From: Morella rubra | Lineage: Eukaryota > Streptophyta > Magnoliopsida > Fagales > Myricaceae | Direction of reading: 5' to 3' | DNA: 64,000 bases | Assembly (NCBI GenBank): GCA_003952965.2 | Contig: CM025855.1 | Span: 26,393,613-26,457,612 of the forward strand | Shown here: piece by piece, positions 46,490 to 64,000 of the stretch | Numbering within the stretch: the first letter of the stretch is position 1 | Layout of the letters: each line of letters starts with the position of its first letter | Made by a program: the position numbers and the translations under genes | The notes under the pieces: model-generated | What the model was told of the DNA's origin: nothing | Databases searched by the model: none | The model's input: the letters and a program-made list of their open reading frames with translations, nothing else

Positions 46490-49400
46490 ATGGCTTCAAC
46501 AGGGCCACAGCAGACTCTCAAGAGACAGGATTCATCCACGACTAGAGAAGAAGATCAGCTTATCATAACCCCTTTAGGGGCGGGTAATGAAGTGGGTCGG
46601 TCTTGTGTGTACATGTCCTACAAAGGCAAAACCGTAATGGTATGCCATTAATACATTGTACTTTTAACTGTTACTGAAACAGAAAACCAGGATTTACTCT
46701 TACTCTTTGTTTTTTAAGTTAGAGTTGCTTGTGTTCTTGGGGTATTTTATTTGCTTTTTCCCCCCTTTTCATGGATGCTAGTTTGATTGTGGAATTCATC
46801 CTGCTTATTCGGGAATGGCTGCTTTGCCCTACTTTGATGAGATAGATCCTTCAACAATTGATGTCCTCCTCATCACGCAGTATGTACATCTTTTCTTTTA
46901 ATGTTACTCTAAGTTTCACTTTATGCCTTACTGAAGTCTTGCAAATTCTTTGCTTTCCCTGCTGGGTGTCATTGATCTTTATACTACGTTCAATATTCCA
47001 ACTCTGTGTATGAAGCATGCATGATAGTTATTATGTACAGAATATCTATAATTATGATGAAGAGTTGGATGTTGCGGAGAATGTATATAATTACACAAAT
47101 CCTTTCTTTGCATTACGAAGTCTTGGTTTACATGTTGTGGATGGCACTCTGGGTGCTACTAAGCCCCTATTCATGGATTGTGCTTCTTGTATTAGAAGTC
47201 ATACCCACTATTTCAAAATGACAAGGCCTTGCATGTATCGTGTAAGAACTTGTAAACAGCTTCTATGAATCAGCAGTAGCATATGTATTTTCCTGTTTGT
47301 AATGTAACACAGCAATGTATTGTTCTTTTTCTCCACTTGCCACCACTTTCTAATACTAACTTGTCCCAGTTTCCTCATAGTATTCTCTTCTTTTTATGGT
47401 TTTGCCCCTTTGTTTTACATAACTGATGCTCTCTGCTTCCAGCTTTCACTTGGATCATGCCGCCTCCCTACCATATTTTCTGGAGAAGGTTTCTTGATTC
47501 CCTAGTAAATTACCATAATGGTTACGTCTTTTTTGCTCCCCCCCGCTGGGCGGCTGACAACTGATATATTTGGAATTTGTTTTAGACCACCTTCAGAGGT
47601 CGGGTTTTCATGACTTACCCTACAAAGGCTATCTACAAGTTGCTTTTGACTGATTATGTGAAAGTTAGCAAAGTTTCAGTTGAAGATATGTTGTACAATG
47701 AGCAGGACATCAATCGTTCCATGGATAAAATTGAGGTCTGCATCTTTCCATCAATGCCTTTTTTTATTCTCATTTTTCTCTGGGTTTGTATTCTTGCCTG
47801 TATTTGTTCTCTATTCTTTAGGTTGAATGCGAAGTTTTTTCCGATGACCACCTTGGCATGGATCATATGAACTTTTTGAAATTACATTTTTGTGGTCATT
47901 AAGTTGTCAGGTTTCTACATTTCATTTTTCGTTTCTGACCATTTCATCCAATTTTTCTTAGGTGCTTTCCATCCATGTTGCCTTGATTCCGTTGAATTTA
48001 AGTTGTTCACATTGGATTCTTGGAGTTTGCTTAACTTTCGCTCTCCCCTTTTTACAAGCTCCAAGATTATGGGGTTGACCGTTGTCATGACTCTTAGTTT
48101 AACATGAGAAGTTGTCATATATTCATTTAGATCACAGTCTATCTAAGGCTATTCTAATTTGGACAGGGGATTGACCCTTCCCTGTAGATTCACCCAACTT
48201 GGCCTGATTGTAAACTCATGCATTAAAGTATGTCCAGACAGGTGTATGTTGAAACAATAGTGTGAAAATGTACTCCAAAATAGTAAAAGGCGATTGTCTT
48301 AGATTCAGACAAGTTGGCTACTAGATATTTGGATTACATGGGACATGGCGGGCAGTATGTTTTTGGGTAAAATCTAATAGTCAGGGTTAGATCTCTGCAT
48401 TGTTATTGAGTTGTTAAGTTATGTCTTAACCCACTAATTAGTCTTCTAGTTTTATCTTCTAACACAGCACAGTAACTGCAGGTTATCGATTTTCATCAAA
48501 CAGTAGAGGTGAATGGCATTAGATTTTGGTGCTATACTGCTGGCCATGTCCTAGGTGCTGCTATGTTTATGGTTGATATTGCTGGTGTTCGAGTGCTCTA
48601 CACTGGAGACTATTCACGTGAAGAAGACCGGCATCTTCGTGCTGCTGAGACCCCACAGTTCTCCCCTGACATATGCATAATTGAATCTACTTATGGTGTC
48701 CAGCTACATCAACCTCGGAATGTCCGAGAGAAGCGATTCACTGATGTTATTCATTCAACCATTTCTGAAGGAGGTCGTGTCCTTATTCCAGTTTTTGCTC
48801 TTGGCCGCGCCCAAGAACTGCTTTTGATTCTTGATGAGTATTGGTCTAACCATCCTGAGCTCCATAACATTCCTATATATTATGCTTCTCCCCTTGCAAA
48901 GAGGTGTTTGACCGTTTATGAGACATACATCCATTCGATGAATGACCGGATACGCACCCAATATGCAGCAAAGTCGAACCCTTTTATATTCAAGCACATA
49001 TCACCAATAAAAAGCATTGAGAATTTTAAAGATGTTGGGCCCTCAGTTGTAATGGCAAGTCCTGGTGGACTTCAAAGTGGGTTTTCACGACAACTATTTG
49101 ACATGTGGTGCTCTGATAGGAAAAATGCTTGTGTTATACCTGGGTATATGGTTGAAGGATCACTAGCTAAGACCATTATTAATGAACCCAAGGAGGTCAC
49201 TCTCATGAATGGACTCAGTGCTCCCCTCAACATGCAGGTCCATTATATATCATTCTCTGCCCATGCAGACTCTGCTCAGACAAGTGCATTCTTGGAAGAG
49301 CTCTTGCCTCAAAATATAATTCTTGTTCATGGAGAAGCTAATGAGATGGGGAGGCTCAAACAGAAACTCATAAGCCAGTTTACCGATCGCAACATCAAAA

Positions 49401-50125
49401 TCTTCAATCCAAAGAATTGTCAGTCAGTTGAAATGTACTTCAACTCTCAGAAAATGGCAAAGACTATTGGAAGGCTGGGTGAAAAGACACCAGAAGTTGG
49501 GGAAACTGTCAGCGGTTTACTGGTCAAGAAAGGCTTCACGTATCAGATAATGGCACCTGATGATCTTCACATTTTCTCTCAGTTATCAACCACAAATATT
49601 ACTCAGAGGATTACTATCCCGTACTCCGGTGCCTTTAGCGTATTAAATCACCGGCTTAAGCAGATATATGAAAGTGTCGAGTCTTCAATGGATGAGGAGT
49701 CTGGAACCCCAACACTGCAAGTCCACGATCGAGTGACTGTTAAGCAGGACTCTGAGAAACACATCTCACTGCATTGGATATCAGATCCTGTGAGTGACAT
49801 GGTTTCAGACTCCATTGTGGCTCTGGTGTTAAATATCGGCCGGGAGATTCCCAAAGTAGTTGTTGAATCAGAATCAATAAAAACCGAGGAAGAGAATGAA
49901 AAGAAGGTAGAAAAGGTTGTTTGTGCACTCCTTGTTTCACTTTTTGGAAATGTCAAGTCCGGAGAAAATGGGAAGCTGGTGATTAGCGTTGATGGGAATG
50001 TGGCAGAGCTTGACAAGCAGACTGGGGATGTTGAGAGTGAAAACGAAGGTTTGAAAGAAAGGGTGAGCACTGCTTTCCAGCGAATTCAAAGTGCTGTGAA
50101 GCCGATCCCTCCCTCCACATCTTAG
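46490..50125 (+). CDS. CPSF73-I: Cleavage and polyadenylation specificity factor 73-I
   Basis: Zinc endonuclease of the metallo-beta-lactamase/beta-CASP family that cuts pre-mRNA before poly-A addition, in the nuclear CPSF complex. Exons 46490-46639, 46782-46879, 47443-47488, 47586-47735 and 48482-50125; 695 residues (Arabidopsis CPSF73-I is near 693). Zinc ligands seen: HFHLDH at 83-88, His170 (YTAGHVLGA), Asp191 ([12 protein letters not shown]), His409 (SFSAHAD) and His431 (ILVHGEAN). The beta-CASP region lies between ([21 protein letters not shown]). The codon of the first motif His is split by intron 2. C-terminal domain with KISL-type repeats of the plant family. Single-copy type, no damage. 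Confidence 0.96.
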
Positions 50126-50528
50126 CTACTTCCCAGACCTCTATCATTTTGCTGTCGTTCTGTATTTGGAGGTTAACTTCTGTATCATTGAAGACTACAC
50201 AGAGACATACTGATCAGAGAAAACTACTTGTAGCTTGTATTTACTGGCTACGAGTAAAATGATGTTACAAAAAATAGCTAGTGATAACTTCATCAGAATT
50301 TTTTTCCCCTTCTAGTGATTTTGGTGTTTATCCTGTTGGGATGTGTTTTATGTTCTGATTATTTGACATTGTGATGCCTTTTTAAGGACAAATGACAACT
50401 TTTCTGCGAATTTTCCTCTGTTTTCACAACTGGAGCTTATTAAAATTTTTACCTTAAAAAATCAGAAATAGTTCCAGGATAAGAATTCTCTCTAACATAT
50501 TGTTAGTATTGGATGACACAAATTGCAG
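50126..50528. other. CPSF73-I 3' flank
   Basis: Probable 3' UTR; nothing else recognised. Confidence 0.4.
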
Positions 50529-50735
50529 GGAGAATTCACATGTTTTCGACTTGAAATATCCAATTCTGACTCCAAAATGGAAATGAATTCTGCACTCTGA
50601 AATTTAACGAATAAGCTAAAATGTTTTTTCTGCAGAATTCAGGTGTTTTCGAATTGAAATATTTAATTTTGACTCCATACCATGGAAATGAGTTCTGTAC
50701 TCTGAAATTTAACAAATAAGCTAAAAAAATTTTTC
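50529..50735 (+). repeat. Tandem duplication, two ~100-bp units
   Basis: Units beginning GAATTCACATGTTTTCGA and GAATTCAGGTGTTTTCGA and ending AAATAAGCTAAAA, with moderate divergence. Lies between CPSF73-I and MAP2. Confidence 0.85.
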
Positions 50736-50871
50736 CTCTTTTTAAGTAATTAAAAACGAAGTTATTGAAGTAAAAAACGAAAATCAAATGACTATGGTGC
50801 CACCCTAAACTGTTTCGATGCTCCTTAATACCCCTAATGTTTTTCCTGAATTACGCCGATGCCCAATCCCA

Positions 50872-50884
50872 CTATATATATAAT
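50872..50884 (+). promoter_or_regulatory. TATA box of MAP2 gene
   Basis: CTATATATATAAT ahead of a CT- and CG-richer leader. A leader intron may run from GAG/GTAATT (51020) to TTTACAG (51349), just before the ATG region. Confidence 0.45.
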
Positions 50885-51386
50885 TCGTCGCTTGCCGGCT
50901 TCTCCATCCGTCAAAGCCCGCCGAGTTGTTAACAGACTTCCCCCTATCTCCTTCGAGCCGCCAACGCCTTCTCTCCAGTTGAACCCACCTCCCCACCGTC
51001 ACTCAAGGTTCCTCTGTGAGGTAATTTTCTTTTTGCCAATTTTTTCTTTTATGGGTCTAACTAGGGTTCCAATTTTCAGCGTCTTTTGTGTTGTTGAACT
51101 CTCCCCATTTCTTCTGTCTCTTTCTCGATCTCAACCACCACAATCGAGTTCGACCCTTTTTCTGTATCCGTCTCTCAGAAGTAGCATCTTCTCGTTGATC
51201 TCTAAGATTTTTTTTTAATTACCCAAATGAATAACCGAATGAATTGGTCTTAACAATATTCATCCGTCATATTAATTGGAAATTGGGGAGGTTAATGAAC
51301 TTTTTGTTCGTGGAGACTACGTGTAATTGGCTTGGTAAATGTTTACAGGCTTTTGTTTTTTGTGAGTAAGTTACAAGTTTCCACCA

Positions 51387-57190
<5,804 letters not shown>

Positions 57191-58452
57191 CGGGGATAGA
57201 ATCAAATTTTGGCACTGAATACGAATTGGGATTTCTGTTCTGCCTGTAAAATGTTTCAAAATTTTGGCGTTTCTATATACCATGTTTGTGTCGTGACGCA
57301 AGGCTTGAATGAACCTGCCGAAATCCTGTGGCAAAGAACTCTGATCAGTAGAATCACTCTTATTGTATTTGAAACGTTATTCTGATTTAAAACTATGATT
57401 GGTACACACGCCAGGTGTCTGTTATTCATTTGCATTTGAGAAAAGAGATCGTAAAAAAAAAAATGGAAAAAGCAAATTAGGGAGGATTTTTTTTTTTTTT
57501 AAGGGAAAAAAAGAATGCCATGTGAAATCATGTTACCCCAACTCAGGGCTGGGAAAGGAGACAGTAGAAAATGCATTAGCTAGCCTTAAAGCAATCAATT
57601 GTTGGAAAAGAGAGATTATCCGTCCCGTCCTCGTCCTTGTGAGAATAAGTCTTTTAACTGACCCTTTACTGACCCCTTCCCATCCTTAATTCCAGATTTT
57701 GGAATTAGAATGCACCAACATCAACTCTTTACTTATCCCTCACTGTCCCTCATTACTTCCTCTTAGTACTAAAATGAACCAACATGCAGGCATTTCTTCG
57801 CAACAACACGAAAAGCACCAGCATTAAACTTCTACAGGAAGTTCTCAGCTTGATTGGACGGACAACAAAAGATAGAATATTTATATGCCAGAATGTTTCT
57901 GGTTTACTGAATAGAAAACTTCAATAAGGAATTCCTACAGCGTCACCGGAAGACATTCACAGAAAGAGTTGATGCGACTATTTATTCATTTTTTCACAAC
58001 GAAAGGATTGAACAAAATTAACCACTCCTACTAGACTATCAGCTTATTTAAATGTAATTCATCATTTCTCCGTATTCCATATCAAACTAAGGACCTCGCC
58101 TGCTCTCTCAGTACAAACATTATGAATAGCAAATATTGTATCAATATCAAGTATGGCTCGAAATCCATCAGCACAAAATAGATCTCCATCAACATAAAGC
58201 ACCTTTACTGGTGGATTAAGAGAAACTGGAACCCTTTCCATCTAAGAGCTCTCCCTCTAAAAAATATTAATTATGAAGCCTAAATGACATAGGAACAAAA
58301 TCTGGATCAGTAGCGACGTGAAGAAGAAAATGAGTTCGATGTCGCTCTAGTGATTCTTAGTGATTCCTACCCCGAAAGAACAAAATATAAGATAGATACT
58401 CAAAAACAGGCCGCTCATGCACATTTGTCAATTTTTATGCACCATAGAGAAT
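57191..58452. other. Gene-free stretch after MAP2
   Basis: MAP2 3' UTR at the start, then probable 3' flank of the ZRF1 fragment on the minus strand. A 59-codon minus-strand frame at 58241-58062 (starting MERVPVSLNPPVKVLYVDGD) is open but not recognised. Confidence 0.4.
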
Positions 58453-58860
58453 CTATACCACGTTTTTCTTGTTTCTGAAGCTCTCCTTCAGCAATGCAAA
58501 TTTCTTCTTGCACTGGTTCACAGTCTTCCCAGGAACCGCTGCTGCAACTCGCTCCCAGCGTTGATTGGCTTCCTTTGGAAATGTTTTTAAAGCCTGAACC
58601 AGTGCTCTTTCTTGCACGGCAGACCACACTTCTTGCTCCGAACTCGAAGAAACCCCATTTGCAGGACTTGCATCCGAAGTGTTCATGTCATTTGTGCTTC
58701 TGGTTAAAGACTCTTCCGAGTTATCAATCTTTAAAGCAGTGTTTTGAGAGCCTTGAGTCGTCGATACCCCTTCTATTTCCTCTCTAGTTGTAAGTGGAGA
58801 TGCAATGGACTGTGCAGCTTTTCTCTTCTCCAGAAATGAATCAAATGTTTTGGCAGCATC
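58453..58860 (-). pseudogene. ZRF1: ZRF1/DNAJC2-like fragment, C-terminal SANT domain
   Basis: The minus strand is open from 58860 to the stop at 58453, about 135 residues. It begins DAAKTFDSFLEKRKAAQSIA, then has a Ser-rich linker and one SANT/MYB-type domain (VWSAVQERALVQALKTFPKE, RWERVAAAVPGKTVNQCKKK). This matches the C-terminus of plant ZRF1 (DnaJ plus two SANT domains, ribosome and chromatin role). The frame breaks exactly where the dispersed repeat starts at 58862, and the DnaJ part is not found in the rest of the window. The retained sequence has no stop or shift, so loss of the 5' part may be recent, or an assembly join. Confidence 0.85.
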
Positions 58861-58861
58861 A

Positions 58862-60542
58862 GTCTCTCACCCTCAATGCAGGGTTTTTTCCGCCAATCAT
58901 CTCTCTTTCACTCATCCCAAACTGACCAAGCGAAAAGAAGAGAGAGATAGATGAAGAGAAAAAAGTCTTTTAAGCTCATTGGTTTTTTAATGTTCTCCCT
59001 GCTTCAGTGCTATGCCCCATCTGTGGACCCCAGGCTCGTCAGGTCAGAATAATGTTACTCTTCACCATTGTATGTGACGAGTCTAATGATCCTACCAGTA
59101 CATTCAGTACCTCTCTTCATTTTGGTGTTCCTGGGTTTTGCTTCTGTGGGTTGTTCAGTGCTTGTTACGATTGTTTTGGGTGAATATATATATATATATA
59201 ATATCTCATTTAAGTACTGTTTGGGCTTTGATTTTCCTAAAATGAAACGAATAATGTCTGCTTTTTCTGGCCATTTTTTATACCGTTGTATCTATTTGAA
59301 GTTTGGAGAGGCTATACTGTCATGGAGTATTTCCGTGATTTATACTCTCGCCTCGTACGGCTGTGTCTGGGAATGAGGACCTTCCCTTTCCTTTGACCAG
59401 ACGCTACTTTTGATCCTCTCCCTCTCTCCCCCTGTCTCTCTCTCTCTGTAAAATCTGAAGCAAAGCAATGGGAGAGTTATGAAACAATTTTGCTGATCAA
59501 AGGCTTATTGAAATCCCTTTCCTCTCTAAATGAAGTGCTTCTATCAGCCTTCAAAGTGTTATTTGACTACATCATTCAATTTTTTTGCCATAAGACAGCC
59601 TTGCGACGATTTCTGATCCATTGTCTACTGAATGATAAAAGGAATGTGGAAAAAAATGAAGATGAAGACAAATGGGAGATAGCGCAGCTTTATCACTACC
59701 CAAGACATGCTACATACGTGTGATTTCTTTTCGCAGTTGTGATTTCCAGAATTGCTTATAAGTACAAATGACCTTGTACATACCCACCGTGGACTCAGCA
59801 AAGGGCTACATGATGCCCTTGTGATAACAAAATCGGGATACTGCACATCTAAAAGCTAGGCTGAGACTTTTTAGGAGGTTAATCTCTGGTCTTTGCAAAA
59901 TTGTTAGAAAAGTGTGATTGACCAGAAAGGAGACTTCGCACTCACAATTTTGACTTTTCAGCCCGGCTTGGTAGTCAATTCGTGCGCACGAGACAAGCCC
60001 ATGACCTTGAAATGCTTCCTTTCTTCTTTTTCATTTATTTCCTTGATCTCATCCGACCAACCATTTAGAAGTGGAAGAAGATGTTGAGAAGGAGGGTGGT
60101 GGTGAAGGGCTCCTACTTTGATACCATATCGTGGCTTAGGAAAAAAAAAAAAAAAAAAAAGGAAGAAGAAGAAGGATAGGGAGAAAGAGGGTGGTGGCGA
60201 AGGGCTTCTACTTTGATACCATATTGTGGTGTTTGTTTGTTAGTTAAAATTTTAGATTGGTAGAAATTTTGGGGTATAGGGTTAATGAAAAAGTGAAGAT
60301 AATTTATAGGAGTTGGTGAAAAGTGAAGAAATGGAAGGTTTGAATGAATATTATAATGAAAATGAATTATTTAATAGGAAAAGAGAGATTATTTTGTAAT
60401 TTTTTTAATCATAAAATTTTAGAGTGTCAAAATTTCCATCACACCATTAAGTCGACATCTTTTCTATGTCAGTTTTTCAGTATCACTCAGATGAATCTAG
60501 GCAACTTGATTCTATGTGCACTTTAACAAATAAGCCCAATAA
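58862..60542 (+). repeat. Dispersed ~1.7-kb repeat, copy 2
   Basis: Copy of 35606-37357 in the same orientation, beginning with the same GTCTCTCACCCTCAATG. It has a longer AT run (59185-59200) and only one unit of the tandem duplication of copy 1. It also has an extra AT-rich insert of about 220 bp (60225-60445), with ends GTGTTTGTTTGTTAGTTAAA and its inverse, that looks like a small MITE. Confidence 0.8.
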
Positions 60543-60555
60543 AATGTGAACAAGG

Positions 60556-61330
60556 TTGTTTATAGATTCAATACAGTACACTCGAACCTAGAGGGGGTGA
60601 ATAGGTTCTTTTAGATTCTTTTTTGATCTTTAACTTTACTACACACTTCACAAAAATATTAGCACGTTCAAGAACCTATAATCTTTATCAAAATTAATAT
60701 GTATATGCAGAATCAATTAAATCTTTGAAGCTAATAAATTTTTTATCAAGGCTTTAAGATATTCAAGAAAACTATCTTTTAACTTCAGACAATAATGGAC
60801 ATTTTAATATCCAATCAAGAATTATCACATTCACAATGTAAATCAACAACAATCACATAGATAGTTTTACCAGTAATACAGAAAAATCCCTTTGGCATTA
60901 ACAGTAAGCCACGTTTACCCCTGTGGCAGGGTTGTGCAACGACTTATCCGACGGCCAACCAAAATAAGTCAACAGTAAGCGGAGTTCACTCTACTAAGAC
61001 TTAGCAAGAATGCCAAGTGGGCACTAGGGAGAAATCCACACAGAAACCACTCCGAAGAATGGGTGCACTCAGTAATCAGTAAGTTGGTACCAACAACAGT
61101 AGTAATCAGTAACAAAGCATTACCTCGGGGTTTTGAAAACAGTATAATATATAATAACATAATTTAGAATCAGAATCAAAAATTATGTTTAGCAGAATAT
61201 AGAATCTTTGAGAAAGAATGCAAAACAGTAATATAAACAGATTCAGTATGTCTTTTAAAATTCCACACTTGTTTTCAGAATAACATAAGCTTGCAACAAA
61301 ACATTATTTTCCACAAAATTGTTTTATGAA
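60556..61330 (-). mobile_element. LTR-like remnant 1
   Basis: Contains ACCTAGAGGGGGTGAATAGG, closely similar to the LTR terminal region at 4430-4460, and an LTR-type leader with CACTCCGAAGAATGGG. No second LTR or internal gene identified. Orientation by analogy. Confidence 0.4.
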
Positions 61331-61724
61331 AACGTGTTCGTCATTTTAAAGAAAAAACAGTATAATAGCTTCGCTAACCCGACTTGCTTCGATAATCGAA
61401 CCATCCTAGAAACCACATATCACAACAATCCAAAAAAACCAAAGATAATTGTAAAAACCCAATTATGGCCGAATTGATAGAGAGAGATCTCAAAAATGAT
61501 AATGAAAATCACGTCTGAGAGGTGTGATCGACCTCTAAGCAGAAGGTCTCTTTTATAGGCGAGAGAGACTTGAAAACCGTCCAAATCGAAATACATTCGG
61601 ACGTCTCTTCACAAACCTTTCATTACTGCCATTAGTCGCCAAAACGCATGGAAACATCGAGAAAATGAGCGTTGGAAATGAGAAGCCTCGAAAATCAGAC
61701 GAAAATGTGCTTAAACAGCGAGAC

Positions 61725-61730
<6 letters not shown>

Positions 61731-61768
<38 letters not shown>
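61731..61768. repeat. GA microsatellite
   Basis: About 18 uninterrupted GA units. Confidence 0.9.
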
Positions 61769-61769
<1 letters not shown>

Positions 61770-61929
61770 TGATGAGAGAGAAACTGAATGATCGAAACAG
61801 CGGCTAGGGCTCAGCATTCGTGATTTTACAGTTTAGGGAAGAAGAAGATTGAAACGCAACGTTTCATTTAAAAATTCAAATTGAGCAAAACATGTTTAAA
61901 TAAAATAAAACCTTAGCAATGGCAACCAA

Positions 61930-62005
61930 ACGCGTGAAACGCCTCAGCGGTTAAGCTACGAAGCTCCTTCCTTTTAGCGCATAGGTTCGAGTCCTCAGGT
62001 TCCAT
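61930..62005 (+). repeat. tRNA-like / SINE-like sequence 1
   Basis: A degenerate box A (GCCTCAGCGGTTAAG) and a good box B (GGTTCGAGTCC at 61984-61994), about 38 bases apart. Does not fold as a full tRNA. Confidence 0.4.
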
Positions 62006-62252
62006 CATTTTTGAAATAAAACTGTTAAACGTTTAAGGTGACGTTTGTTTCCCTAATATTTCGGGACATGAAAATTTCCAGTAAAAAAAATACACTCTAA
62101 AATTTTTAACTTTACACATACACACTCTACCTTTCACAAATCCCAATAAATCTCAATAAAATAAATATTCCCAAAATTTCAAGAATATTCTCCGAAATTT
62201 TGGCAAATAAACACCCTCTAAATCAACCCAACGGTATAAAAATTAACAAACA

Positions 62253-62365
62253 CGTGCCTGGCTCAGTGGTCCTCTCCTTTCATCCTCAAGTCTGGAGTTC
62301 GACTCCAGCCAATTGCAAAAATCCTTCTTCTTCTTCTTCTTCTTTTTTTTAAAAAAAAAAAAAAC
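62253..62365 (+). repeat. tRNA-derived SINE-like sequence 2
   Basis: Box A TGGCTCAGTGG (62259-62269) and box B-like GAGTTCGACTCC (62295-62306), followed by a CTT-rich and poly-T tail. No tRNA acceptor pairing, so SINE-like rather than a tRNA gene. Confidence 0.5.
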
Positions 62366-63291
62366 CAGGTTATCACACATCACACTTGACATACGGATTG
62401 GTATCAAAGAGAAAACCCTTTGAAGACAAACTTCACAAGGAAAAACTCTACATAATTTGTGGTCGGGAAAGGTATTCACTAGAATGAGAACTCGGAATTA
62501 CAAAGTGATCTGTTAGCAACACACAAAACCTTTACTACACTAACACACCAAATTTCTTACCCAAATCTTCAATTTGGTTCAACAAACCTTGTTGGAACTG
62601 AGACTCGGTCTCATCCATTCTTCATCTCTAGCACCTTTACCTTATGATCTTGAACCCAGTCTTCCTAATGAACCTCACCACAATTGCCACCAGATCAGTG
62701 CCACCCAAACCTGTTTAGGAACTAGAACTCTAGTAAACCCCAAGACTTCAATCGGGTAATCTTTGTTTGTGATCAACAAACCTTGATGGAACTAAAGAAC
62801 AGGTACAGTCTTTCTGGTACGCTTTAGTCCTTACAGAGTAAACTAAGAAAAAAGAACAAAGAGTTCTTGGAGAAGATAACAATGGAGTCTTATACTTGCT
62901 CTAAACAAAGAAAACGTTATTCTTGGATGTGTAACTCAGTGTATTTCCTATTTTTGGCAAAATGGGAGAGAAGACTTTTTATACCTTAGGCTACTGAGGT
63001 GAGAATCACGAAATTAGTTAAGTTTGAGACGCTTTTAAATCAGTTAGAGGATTCAGGTTTAGCTTCTGCAATTCTGGTAAACCTCAGGCAAACTCCCGAT
63101 AAACTATGCCAACATAAAACATATTGCGCTCCATATTAAACTAGTAGACAGACTTCCCGTCATACTATACATTCTCCAGACACATTCATTTGCTCGTGAG
63201 ACGCTTGAACCATGCAGTGTTTTCACTCTTGAATCTTCAGGAATATGACACAAATATAAACATGAAGTTTATGCTAACTAAATACATTTAC
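62366..63291 (-). mobile_element. LTR-like remnant 2
   Basis: Looks like an LTR ending ATTTACA at 63291, followed at once by TCTCCCCCC, which on the minus strand is a polypurine tract. A TATA-like TTTTTATACC is at about 62977. The left end is not fixed. Confidence 0.45.
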
Positions 63292-64000
63292 ATCTCCCCC
63301 CAAATTTCATGACAAAACTAAACTAGCCTTTATAGACATGAATTCTGTTGATCACCACCACAGAATCCATTTACAATAAGACTCAACAACCTATACTATC
63401 ATAGACTAAATACTATATTCCTAAGATTATCAAACATGCAAAATACAATCTCAACAACACGTGAACTAACAGTAAACTTCATTAGTTATAAGTTAATCAA
63501 ATCGCAACATAAATATAACAACAACAATTGAATAAGCTGTGAACTTAAATTTACCAATCTCCCCCTAAGATAAGTAATATTTGTAGAGGACATCTTCCCC
63601 TATCTCATAGCATGGCTTATTTCACATTGTAATAAGAAACAATCAACATTAGCAAACTCATATCAGAATTGCTTATAGAATGTCGATTTAAACTATGCAA
63701 CAACAAAAATCCTGAAACTAGCAAACTTCTAAGGCATGTTTGGGATCGGTTTTTAACTCAGGCTTTAAGACTTAAGTCCCGCTTTAAGTCCCCGGCATTT
63801 GGATGTGTTAGGTTTTAAAGTGGGCTTCTACAAACATCAGAGACACGTCAATATCTTCCCCACTTTGTGTGGCTCAAAGTCAAATGTCGAATTTAAAAAG
63901 TAAAAAATATTCTTGTTTCTTGTTTCTCCGACTGACACTACACCTCACATCTGATTGACGCAGCATGTGGGATCCTACACTTTTAAATGTTGTCCAATTA
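63292..64000 (-). mobile_element. Internal LTR-element remnant and start of another MITE
   Basis: Repeated GGGGGAGA-type tracts on the minus strand (63294, 63562, 63596) resemble the multi-tract region at 1461-1552. From about 63733 (GGCATGTTTGGGATCGG) a Harbinger-like MITE may begin and run off the window. Confidence 0.4.

Noticed and set aside
49648..50070. 140-codon minus-strand frame inside CPSF73-I
   Set aside because: Lies wholly on the opposite strand of a well-supported exon; Ser/Phe-rich composition is what antisense of this exon gives.
62253..62320. Second tRNA gene
   Set aside because: Boxes A and B are present but the acceptor and anticodon stems do not form.

Overview
The window is plant nuclear DNA, most likely from a woody dicot (a tree of the Fagales or a similar group is plausible but not proven). 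Reasons: GT-AG introns throughout, plant-only families (MORF RNA-editing factor, hevein-type class I chitinases, C2-type phospholipase D), a nuclear tRNA-Arg, and dense layers of plant transposons (Sirevirus-like LTR element, LINE, hAT-like, Mutator-like, MITEs).

Layout. 1-7 kb: LINE 3' ends carrying RNase H domains. One of them is split by a 5.06-kb LTR retrotransposon that has a gag gene but no pol. 7.6-10.1 kb: a hAT-like element with an 8-bp target duplication and a foldback element nested inside. 10.6-30.1 kb: three class I (GH19) chitinase genes in the same orientation. The first and third lie in two copies of one ~3.7-kb duplicated block. The second block copy was cut in two by a 7.7-kb Mutator-like element that carries a decayed transposase gene and, on the other strand, a two-exon GRF zinc-finger gene that still reads open. 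Each block copy also has its own later MITE or LINE insertions.

31-57 kb is the gene-rich housekeeping part, all on the plus strand: MORF1 (mitochondrial RNA editing; first intron GC-AG), phospholipase D delta-type (10 exons), tRNA-Arg(UCG), CPSF73-I (pre-mRNA 3'-end endonuclease, 5 coding exons) and methionine aminopeptidase 2 (11 exons). All exon junctions were placed by hand and keep the frame. 58-64 kb: a 3' fragment of a ZRF1-like DnaJ/SANT gene that stops at a ~1.7-kb repeat also present upstream of the PLD gene, then LTR-like and tRNA-derived (SINE-like) repeats.

The most notable points are: the third chitinase has Gln where its paralogues have the second catalytic Glu; the Mutator-like element has a recognisable empty site in the paralogous block; the transposase stops are all explicable as C:G to T:A changes; and the element carries a GRF zinc-finger partner gene. 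No clearly new multi-gene system was found.
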